A stretch of 64,000 nucleotides of DNA from Megaleporinus macrocephalus (Eukaryota > Chordata > Actinopteri > Characiformes > Anostomidae): positions 32,924,059 to 32,988,058 of the forward strand of contig CM038708.1 in the NCBI GenBank assembly GCA_021613375.1, given 5' to 3'. A program made the translations under genes and the position numbers. This document shows, in pieces, positions 47,721 through 58,400 of this stretch (position 1 is the first letter of the stretch; each line of letters opens with the position of its first letter). Under the pieces are notes generated by a model. The model worked only from the letters and a program-made list of their open reading frames with translations. It was not told the origin of the DNA and did not search any database.

Positions 47721-49734
47721 GTGTGTAGCTGAAGAATATCATGCACACAATTCCATTACGATCAAGCCCTGAGGTGAGTGTCCTTTGACATTTATTAATT
47801 CCCTAAAAGTCTTTATAAACTTCTCTCCCATTCAACTTCAGAGACACATGTTCAGCAGAAGAATGTTATTAGAGATTATACTGTACGTAATCAAGTTTTA
47901 AACTATTCTCAGTGTTAACACTTGGTGTGGTGTTTGTGAACTATTTTTTTTATTTAGTCTTTAAATGATTTAAACATCAATACATTCTGTTTTAAGTGTT
48001 TAGTCTAACTTTTTCAACATGGCTTGTATGTATAATCACTATTAATGCCTCAACTAATGATCATAAAATAATCCTTGCAAATATCTGAACACTTTCAATG
48101 TTCTTCCAATAAAGCACTTGCTAAATGAGAAAGCTGGAGCTGAGAAGAAAAGAGAAAGTATGCTGAGACTAACGCAGTGAGCAAGTGGTCAGTCTTAAGC
48201 CTCCTCTGCTGTACTTGTACACAGTCCTGTATGTGAAGGACAGGCGGGGCAGCGTTTCTGAAGTTGCGTGTGTTTCTGGGTTTGCAGCATGTTTAAGAAA
48301 GGTAGTCAGGGCCGTAGCTGAGGGACACCTAGAGGTGAAGTTTGGCCACTCCAGTCATGCAAAGTTAAATAATCACCCATCATCAATAACGCGATCAGCA
48401 GAGAAACGCTGGACTATCAGAGCAGTTGCTACCAACTAGTACAGCTCGCTGTGATAACTGCTCAGCAGACTAAACACCAGCCTTGTTCATTTTGTTTAAT
48501 GTGGTAACAAACATTAGTTTAATATATCAGCACAACACAGTCAGCACCTACAGAAGTTCAGTACCTTGGATTACATGCCGTGGATCACATACATGACTGT
48601 CTACAGAAGCAGCCAGTAGTTGAGTGGAGGAGGCTTTTCCAAGATGGCGCCCACCGTGGCAGACATAATTTTATTTTTTATTCTTTAACTATAAAAATAC
48701 TTTTATCTACTTCAACTTAAATTGTTATACTTTGTATGTTTTGTATATTTTTTTTTATTTCTTTTATTTGTTATCTTTATCTGTTGGTGAATGGAGGAGC
48801 AGCAAAGTAAGAATTTCATTGTACAGTGTAACTGCCTGTTCTGCTGTACATATGACACTAAAACTCTTGAATCTTGAATCTTAAAGACTGACTTCTGTCT
48901 CACTGAGTTAGTCTAGGCGTACTTTCTCTTTTCTTCTCAGCTCCACCTTTACTTGTAATGTCAATGGAACCAGAATATCATCACTGTCCAAAGAAAAACT
49001 CTAAAATGAGAACTTTACAGGAGAGTCTAAAACCTTCTCTACTTCCAAACTAAGTCAATGAAAGCAGAATATTCTGAGAGCTATTTTGGAGCACACATAT
49101 ACTGTTATATTTATATATAGTGTGAAAGAGCATAGATAATGAATCAGATGAACTACAGTGTGTAAGTGTAGAACTACAAAGTGCTCCTATATGATCAGTA
49201 GAGCTGATACAATGGTCAGTGTGTGTAGATACAAGGAGGTGGTTTAAAGTTAAACTATGATCTCCTGCCTAATATGCTGAAATGAACAAGCTGACAAAAA
49301 ATATAAAATTAACCCACCAAGGCTTCTGAATGTGCCCTGTGGTAGCTAGTAGCAGGTCTAAGTTGTGATGCAGGAATGCTGCAGAGCATTTCTATTGGTC
49401 CATTCATTGTCCATAAAACATGTAGAGGTTTTTTTTTATCTCATCTCCACATCTCATTTGTGGCTGTTTGCATATTTCTGTAGTTTTTTCCTCCGGGACC
49501 TGTGAATCACAACATTCCTGTCTCTAATGATGTAAGCACATGATTCCCTCGTCTTCTCCTGAAATCCTGATCTACAATATCACACAGTCATGATTGTGCA
49601 TTTTTAAATCTTTCTACTTTACTTAGCAGAAACCTGGAGCTAAACCTGAATCTGTATTCGGATCTGAATCTGGATCTGGATCTGAATCTGGTTCTGGATC
49701 TGAATCTGGATCTGGATCTGGATCCGTTGAGTAA
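45300..49734 (+). CDS. Small secreted protein gene, copy U3 (5 coding exons, 108 aa)
   Basis: Coding exons are 45300-45392, 46429-46467, 47735-47773, 49484-49531 and 49627-49734, all phase 0. The signal peptide matches U1. Exon 2 reads NITQKPKTPPVKW, so the dibasic KR of U1/U2 is lost. Exon 3 is one codon shorter (NIMHTIPLRSSPE). Exon 4 reads FFPPGPVNHNIPVSND. Exon 5 has an expanded Gly/Ser/Glu repeat (GSESGSGS type) and stops at 49732-49734, where U1/U2 have CAA, removing the last 14 residues seen in those copies. Frame is kept throughout, so this may be a functional paralogue and need not be a pseudogene. Confidence 0.6.
45690..46205 (+). repeat. (ATTT)n compound repeat in intron 1 (U3)
   Basis: Eight or so spacers with GTCTCTGGGAATCACTGGTG separated by (TTTA)n. 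About 250 bp of U3-specific sequence (45435-45690) precede it. Confidence 0.88.
46808..47208 (+). repeat. Intronic 33-bp minisatellite, about 12 monomers (U3)
   Basis: Same monomer as in U1 and U2, intron 2. Confidence 0.93.
47607..47727 (+). repeat. (TG)n tract before exon 3 (U3)
   Basis: A run of about 120 bp of TG with TATG interruptions; exon 3 begins eight bases later at 47735 after AGCTGAAG. Confidence 0.9.
48603..48892 (+). mobile_element. Non-LTR retroelement 3' fragment in intron 3 (U3 only)
   Basis: The segment has AAGAATTTCATTGTACAGTG and ends in ACTCTTGAATCTTGAATCTT, typical of the 3' ends of fish LINEs and their SINE partners. It is absent from U1 and U2, where the flanks are continuous at 15420 and 33403. 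Confidence 0.6.
49093..49390 (+). repeat. Segment relocated relative to U1/U2
   Basis: It matches 16105-16350 (U1) and 34088-34333 (U2), including ACAAAGTGCTCCTATATGATC and GTGCCCTGTGGTAGCTAG. There it lies downstream of the gene; in U3 it lies upstream of exon 4. The corresponding downstream place in U3 (about 50180) lacks it. Confidence 0.75.
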
Positions 49735-50108
49735 CCTCATGATGTGCCTCCTGAAGACCCTTTTCCACAGGACTGATGAAGATCCACATATGCTGAGATG
49801 ATGTTGTAGATGAAAACTAGTTGCTGGCCAGACATTTTTTCATTCTTCTTGTAAACAACTAAAAGTTCAGCTGGTTGCATTTTCACACAATCTCAACAAT
49901 TCCAGTCCCACACATACATGCCATACTTTTCAGTTTAGCAACCCAGTATTGTTTACAGCACACAAGATATGATCTGCTTCTTTCCAAATAAAATATTCAT
50001 CATGTTACTCTGTGTTGTATTTATGTATGTTGTAATGATTTCTGGTGGTCTTACTGGTGGAAATACACTTATTGCTGAGAGAAAAGCCTTTAAACAATCA
50101 GCTGTGAC

Positions 50109-50152
<44 letters not shown>

Positions 50153-50857
50153 ACACACACACATATATACTGTTATATGTTTTATTTTTGTTGTTGTTTT
50201 TTGGGTTTATTCTAAATGTGATGCCTGTACTGTGTTCCAAGAAGGTTGGGACGAGAGCGTGGTTATACTCTGTCACATCACATTTAATATCCATTCATTC
50301 TAAATCTGATGCCTGCAACATGTTTCAAAGAGGTTGGGACGAGAGCTTCTCTGTTACATCACTTTTCCTTTTAACAGAGCTTACTGATGGTTTGGCCACT
50401 GAAGACACAGAGGTGTTCCAGTTTTCAAAAGCAGATTTTGGGCTTTTTGGCTTTTTTAAATTCTCCTGTATGTTCATAATGCACTATAAAAGGCTCCAGC
50501 ACCCTTGAACATGTTGTTGAACATGTCTTGTGAAGATGTTATGTTCAATATAAATGTTTACATTAAAAGTTTAAAAAAGTATTATGAGCAGCTGTCATCT
50601 AAACTGTGAATAGGGCTGTGTGTGAAATACCCTCCGGTATTTGGAGGGTCCGGTGTTTACTGCCTATTTATTCACCATTAGTGGCTCTGATGCTTCAGTG
50701 CAGCAAAATGTTTGTTTCAGCGGTTTCTCTTCTGGAAATTCTGTTTTCTAGTTCGGAAGGTCTTCCACATCTTAACCAAGATCTTACACATCACCTCACT
50801 GTCTTGATTTGAGAAATAAGTAACAGTTGTGTCTTCCCAGCAAACTCTTCAGAAATA

Positions 50858-51400
50858 GTTTTCAAATGTACAAATAGGTTAAAACACATTGTTAAACACA
50901 TAAAGTTTTCCAGCTGTATCCGGGTCAGAGTTTCACAGACTAGAGCTGCATCTCTAGTTAGTTAGGAATACCAGAAGTTCACAGATTTACTGATTACTGG
51001 ATGAAGCAGGTAAACAATCTACATTGTTGCATCTATTTTTCTCTAACAGATAACATAATAAGGTAACTAAGTTTTAGTTTTGAGGCACTCAAAGGGTCCA
51101 AGAGGTTAACCGGGTGTCTTGGAACCCCAAGACCCCTTGTATTTTGCACCTTGAGGTAGGGTACATATTTAAGCCATGTAGCGAGCTTTTAGAGATGGAG
51201 TTGTGGTGGGATGTATTATGTGTAGAATTTGTGTGCATGCCTTTAATTACTCCTATTATAATTTTTTTATTTTAATATTTGGCTTCATAGTTCCTGAATA
51301 AGAATAATGAACACAGTACTTTTGTACGATCAGTACGATTTGAAGATGTGCTAAGGTGGCAACACAAGTGCGGATGCCTCAGTTTAAATCTATGACAATT
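50858..51400. other. Intergenic, no feature recognised
   Basis: Right of the last unit homology there is single-copy-looking sequence with no open frame or repeat that I can name. Confidence 0.5.
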
Positions 51401-51419
51401 GTTATTTTCACTTCTGTAT

Positions 51420-52045
<626 letters not shown>

Positions 52046-52245
52046 AATAAACCTGTATATTCAATATGCTGTAACAGTAGCTCTTCTTCTCTGTGAGGTT
52101 CTCAGTACCAGTGTGCGGAGCAGCAGCGCTCCCTGGTGTCTGTGGCGGGTTGTTTGAGGAAGTGAGGCTTGTTCGGGGGTCCAGTGTGTGTCTGATTTGT
52201 GTTTTGGCGCTTCAACACGCCGCTTTGAGTTTAGGGGAGAGAAAC
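52046..52245 (+). promoter_or_regulatory. prkdc: prkdc proximal promoter and 5' leader
   Basis: GC content rises sharply after the AAT block. No TATA box is obvious and no ATG lies between 52093 and the chosen start at 52246. The exact transcription start is not visible. Confidence 0.45.
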
Positions 52246-52438
52246 ATGTCCTCCTCTTCTTCCTCCTCCTCAGCCTCAGCTTCAGCTTCTGCAGCTGCCG
52301 GCGGGATTCAGGGCTCCCTCCTCAAACTTCACGGCTTTTTAAGAGACACAGAAACCAGAAATGCCGCTCTTATATGTCACGATATTATCGGGGACGTCGC
52401 TCAGGAGTGCATGGTAACCAAGAACGAGAATCAGCTCG
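52246..52438 (+). CDS. prkdc: prkdc coding exon 1
   Basis: Contains the start codon, a run of eight serines then Ser/Ala/Gly, and [20 protein letters not shown]; donor CTCG/GTAAGA, phase 1. Confidence 0.9.
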
Positions 52439-55400
52439 GTAAGAGGCAGAGACGCTGCTCCTTCAGGCTGACCTGCAGGGTCTGTGTTAGCGAGCACCTG
52501 AAACTACTGCCTAATACTTACTGTCAGCATAACGAGAAGTTTTATACTTTTATACCAAACCTGAAGAAAGATGTGGCTGAAGTTAGCTTCTTATTCGAAT
52601 TGTCCGTTCCACCTTAAATGGCAATGCAACTGCTGCACCATTTAAGGTGGAACGGACAATTCGAATAAGAAGCTAACTTCAGAAAGCAAACAGTTGAACT
52701 AGTAGTAACCTACCTGTGGCTGTATTTGAGGCTGTAATGGTTGTACCAGTGATAATAACAACAACTACAACTACAAAAGAAAACAACTTGACTCCATTCA
52801 TTCATTTATTCCTCCTAGTTAGGCTGATTTACTATGTTCAGTTTGATTCTGTGTAGGAATAACATAGACAGGTCTTTGGCTGTTTACTACTGCTGTATTA
52901 AAACATGCCTGAATTATAATGTTCATAGCTAGCATTGTAAAAAGTTAGAGGACTGCTGTAGAGGACAAGACTGACCATCCGGGCCTCCTCCTCCTCCTCC
53001 ACCAGCCAGCTCTCCTGTCCTATTGTGTCAACTGCAACAGCCTCAGTTACGTCACTGTATCATACAGATGTACCAGCACTGAGATAGGATGGTACTGTTT
53101 CAGCTCACGCCCACTTTACATAAAGCCTCAGTCAGAGGCTGCCTCAACCTGTGCAGCTTCTAAAGCTTTGCCATCCAGACTTCAAACGGAGGCTCTCTTA
53201 GCTTTTCTTTGGTGTTTAGTTTATTAAACTGTAAACACTGTTTGACCAGAGGAGGATGGGTCTCCCTTGAGAGTCTTGGTTCCTCCCAAGGTTTCTTCCT
53301 CCAGTCTGAGGGAGGTTTTCCTCACCACTGTCTTGCTCACTGGGGGATATATATGTCGTAACTGTCTATTTTCAATTTTCTGTAAAGCTGCTTTATAACC
53401 ATATCATTGTAGTTGTTGACGCCTAAGGATAGCAGTGATGGCCTCTGGTTGATTGACAGACGGTTACTGAAAGATCATGTTATCACAGTGTAAAGCTGTG
53501 GCTGTGTATCGTTAAGAGTAGACATTCTGTGACTGATGCCAGTTAATGCGGCTGCACTGGTTAAAAACCAGCATTCATAACCAGTCAGCCCCCGTCATCG
53601 CTTCACTCCAGCCTCCCGGCTCCAGTAGCGCTACAAAGATTTCCCTTCATTCAAGCTTTCATTAAATATTGCAAGGGTACCGACTCGTGGACCCAGTGTT
53701 GTGAATTGAATGGAGTCAAGAGCTTCTGAAAGATGTACTGTTTCTCCTGTCATGCTCAGCAGCACTGCTGTGTCTGATCCACTCACACCAGCAGAACACA
53801 CTTTTAACACACCTAATAAGTATGTCTTAACAGTTTTTCAGACCTCCTTGTTGTTTGCCAAGGACGAGGGTCTGCTCAGCTTCCTCCGGAAGTCGTTATC
53901 CAATGAAGAAGTAAGATCTTACTCAGTGGGTTGTTCAGAGTTGGTTTATCTCTCTTTAATGGCAGAGCAGGCTTGTTTGATTTGACCTTTGCTCCTGATT
54001 CACAGCTACGGGACGCCAGGGTGGACATTCTCAATCTGCTGGGCACGTTCCTGCAGAGAATGGCAGTTGGTGTGAAAGGATGGGAGAAGAACTACGCTGT
54101 GGAACTGAAGGTTCATCTGATTCACTAACCCGGCTTGGGTGAAACTGGCTTTCAGGCTCGGCTGCATGCAGATGATTTCATACAGTCGGCGCTGAATGCT
54201 TATTGTTTTATGTGCACCTGTAAGGTTTAAACTGTGTGTGAATGTTTCTTCTGCTCGCTGTGAACAGGACACTTGCCTTGTTGTCTACACGAAGGATAAA
54301 GCTGCAAAGTGTAGAGGGCCTGCCTTAGAGTTACTGATCAAGGTGAGTCCTTTACCTTCTGCTCGTTTGTTAGGTTATTAGGTGACAATAGACAAATAAT
54401 TTTATTTTGTTGTTGTTGTTGTTTTTTTTTTTCAGTGGAAAATTATAAAGTACTTTGTAATTTTTTGAGTATCTATACCTCATTTTAATATTTCAATATT
54501 TTAAAACTCTTTCACTGCAAGTTTAATGTACAATATTCAACCTCTTGCTCAACTGCTTTCAGCGTGATGTGGACAAAACGGGGTTCAACCCAATCATAGG
54601 CCACCTTATGCCAAACCTCTCCCCCTAATACTGATATACTGAAATAAAAAAACTCTGTAGCCACACAGGGTAAACATACTGTACTGTACGTCTGTGTAAT
54701 TAACACCATTTTAAAGCAAGTACTTAAAGTGCTTTGTATTTTAGCTCAAGTAAAGATATAGAAAGAACTGATCCAGAATGCAGCAGTACGGCTCGTCTTC
54801 AATCTCCCCAAGTTCACTCATGTCACTCCACTGCTGCGCTCCCTTCACTGGCTTCCTGTAGCTGCTCGCATTCAGTTTAAAGTTCTGATGCTTGCCTACA
54901 AAGCCAAGAATGGACCAGCTCCTCCTTACCTTATGGCAATGGTCAAAAGTCGAACCGCACCTCGAGCCCTTCGCGCTTCAAGTACGGCTCGGCTTGACCC
55001 GCCATCTCTCAAGATTCATGGAAGACATGCAACAAAACGCTTCTCTGTCCTGGCACCCAGATGGTGGAACGAACTTCCACTGGCTGTCCGAACAGCGAAC
55101 TCTCTCGCGGTCTTCAAACGCAGACTGAAGACCTATCTCTTTGTAAAGTACTTATAAACACTATATACTAAAGTACTGGTACAAACTGTAATTGCACTTT
55201 ATCTTCTAGGAGCACTGGCTAAGTACTGCACTTGTACTGTATGTAGTCTTGTATTTATTCTCTTATCCTTTTTTCAGTATATGTTTTTACATAACGATTT
55301 ATTTTTATATATATTTAAAAGAGGGACCTTTACTGAGTCAGGTGGGGAAAAACACATGAAATTATAGGGAAGTTACTGAAGGCTGGTGTGTGTGCAGTAC

Positions 55401-58400
55401 TGGGAGTTTGTGTTACATGCACAGACAAAAAAAAGCCGGTCCCTCATGTTCAGGTCTCAAATGCAAAATCAAAATAATACTGAAGATATGATGAGAATAG
55501 TGTAGTTCATATATTGTTCGCCTACGTTCGTGGAAGAAACTGACTTTTTGAGTTCTCTTTGAGTACTCAGCAGGCTGACAGTCCTCAGATTCAGCCTTTC
55601 TGGAAAGGGGGCTGAAGAATGTGACAAAACGTTGTACTGTTGTCACAAAGTGTGTTTTTGCGTGTGCATGCGATTGCACTTTTCCACCAGAGAGGTCTCC
55701 AAATCCCCAAATCTTACATACTATAGCTTTTATAGAGTCCAACCACACAAGTATCAGTAGGTCTCCCACCCACTCAGCATGTTTAATAAATGCTCGCTAG
55801 GTGGTCAGTAACAAGTGTGTGGAGGCGAGGCCTGGTCACAAGCGGGCAGGATCGAAATCAGCCAGTCAGAGGCTTCTCTGCTTTGTACATCGGTGCAACA
55901 ACTGATGAAAGTGCTAACATTCTAACATTGCTATGTAGTAGATGAAAAAGCACTCATTCTAAATTAAAGCAGAGTTTTAAATTATTAGCAACCATTTGGA
56001 GGTATAACCACCAGGTTAGCAACAGCAAAAGTAAAATTTATGAGTATAAAATGTTTTTAGTTGGAAAAATCACATTGACTAAAATGCTATGTGTGTAGGA
56101 GTATGTGTGTAAAAATGATTGTAGATGGAAAATCTTTACAGTTTACTTGCGCTTTAAGTTCAGTAGTTTATCTGCCAGTGTGTTTCTGTGTTTGTATTCT
56201 TTATTACATGCCAATGTTTTGGCTAAAATCAATATAGCGCTGAAGCTTCTTTGTTTCAAAAATGTTACTAGGTTCTTTATGTGACGAAGGCCTCGAGCGT
56301 CGCTCAGAACTTCAAAATCGGGGACATGTTTAATAAATTTTACGCGGAGCTGGGTCAGAAAAATAAGATACCCGACACAGGTAAGTCCTTATACACTTCA
56401 GGGAACGGTTCTGAACCTCTGATACGATGTGAGGTAGTCCGATAGCTTTCCAAACCAGCAAGCTGCCATGCGTTCTGCTGTTCTTCTGTTATTCCGTGTA
56501 GTGCTGGGTAATCTGTATGAACTTCTTGGAGTGTTGGGTGAAGTGCATCCCAGCGAGATGGTCAACAATTCAGACAAGCTGTATAAGGCCTACCTGGGAG
56601 AACTGAAAGGACAGGTACGGTATAACACTGAGCTTGTCTGACAATACAAAGATCATTAATGTCACAGAGTTCATCTTCTTTTGTTTTCTCCTCCAGATGA
56701 CCTCGACTACGAAGGAACCCAAACTTCCTGTTGTTGCTGGTTGTCTGAGGGGGATCACAGCACTGATGGTGAACTTCACCAAATCAATGGAGGAAGGTAA
56801 GTGTGTCTGTGTATCAATAATCCTTTATTTTACATTGAGCGGTGACCCTTATTTGCAATGCAGCCGAGTATTTACATTTCAAGGGATTGAAAACGAAAAA
56901 AAAATAAAATACAAATTTTAAAATAAATATTTAATATAGATGAATAAAATAAAACTGTTTTTTTATTTAATAAAATGATATAAAATAAACATAAAATACA
57001 TAAAAATAAACAAATTAGATAATAAAACTGTAAATACTAATAAAAAATAAACTAATTTAAAACAATCACGATATAAAAGAATAAGAAAAATAAACATAAA
57101 ATACATAAAAATAAACAAATATAGAATAAGATAAAAATTAAAATCCTAATAGAAAGAAAAACTCATTTAAAACAATCACAGGCTTTCTGATGGTGACTAG
57201 AAACTCAAAGTTTAAAATGGTTCAGTGATCCCAGCGAGCTGAGCTTTAGAGTTTCCTGTAGAGAGTTCCAGCTCGCTGGCGCACTGTAGCTAAAAGCAGA
57301 TTTTCCCAGTTCACTAAAAACTCTTGTTACCTGACAGGTGATCCAGCCACTAGAGCGAGTCTGATAATTATTTATTGAAATCAGAGAAGAGATGAAAGCT
57401 GGCAAATGGCTAGAGAGTGATTTGTAGATAAAAATAAGCCAATGAGATTCTCTTTGTGCAGCTAGTGAGTCTGCAGAGTACTGTAAGGGTCACCAGTTAT
57501 AAATCTCAGAGCAGAATGTGTATAATAGGACACGGACACGTGCTTAATCTAACCCTACCACTACGTCTTTTTAAAAACAGACCCTGTTACCTCAAAGGAA
57601 ATCTTTGACTATGCACTGAAGGCTGTGTGCCCACAGGTGAGTGAAGTAAAGTAGTATGCTTTTCTGAGCGTGTTGTGTTATTATAATTAAAGAGCACTAC
57701 ATCACAGCATGTTTCAGTATCAATAATACTCTTGTTTAATAGGATGTAGGAGGTGTACTATGAGTAGGCATAGTCATATTATCCACGTCTATTCAGTTAT
57801 GGCTGTGTTTACATTTACAACGCCTCTGTTCTCCATGTTCTCTCCAGACTGAGATGAAGCGCTATGCAGTCACGTTTGGTAGGACGTTGTTGTTTGTTTA
57901 ACTACAAAATCTGTACAAAGCATGTTTAAAAGCCCACTCAGTGTGTGTTTCTACTTCTGGCAGCTGGACTTAAACTCTTTGCAAAGCATGCAGCTCAGTT
58001 CAGCAGTTACCTCATGGACCACTACAGGACTGTGTTTGACGTAATGTCCAAACTGTGTGGTCACATAAACGGTGAGATGAAGAAGACGAGCTACATGGCT
58101 CTGGAGTCTTTTCTTAAACAGGTGAGTGACAGCAGCTCTGTTTGTTTGTTGTTTTCATATGATTTGATGGCGACACGATGGTGTAGTGGTTTGCACTGTC
58201 ACCTCACAGCAAGACGATCCGGGTTGGATTCCCGGTCCGGGTGGTTCTGTGTGGAGTGTGTATGTTCTCCCCGTGCTTGAGTGGGTTTCCTCCTGGTACT
58301 CAGGTTTCCTCCCACAGTCCAAACACATGCATGTTCGGTTTAACAGTCACTCTAAACTGCCTGTAGGTGTGAGTGTGCTCATGAGTGTGTGTTGGCCCTC

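Larger units (their letters stand above)
44668..50857 (+). repeat. Tandem unit U3 (about 6.2 kb, no Tc1 relic or giant array)
   Basis: It is homologous to U1/U2 from the unit start through the gene. The part that holds Tc1 and the large minisatellite in U1/U2 is absent, and a short tail homologous to 25675-25790 follows at 50740-50857. It probably preserves the older organisation of the unit, although a secondary deletion is possible. Confidence 0.75.

Noticed and set aside
47561..47746. His/Thr repeat frame
   Set aside because: Translation of the (TG)n microsatellite.
52093..52245. Upstream extension of the prkdc first exon frame
   Set aside because: The frame is open only by chance from a GTG; the first ATG is at 52246 and similarity to DNA-PKcs begins after it.
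52439..52617. Continuation of the exon 1 frame past 52438
   Set aside because: A good donor (GTAAGA) lies at 52439, the following sequence has no DNA-PKcs similarity, and exon 2 restores it.
55413..55769. 118-codon minus-strand frame in intron 4
   Set aside because: No domain, no splice support, and opposite to the host gene.
58175..58250. tRNA gene
   Set aside because: The A- and B-box-like sequence is part of a SINE head; no full cloverleaf is maintained and a SINE body follows.
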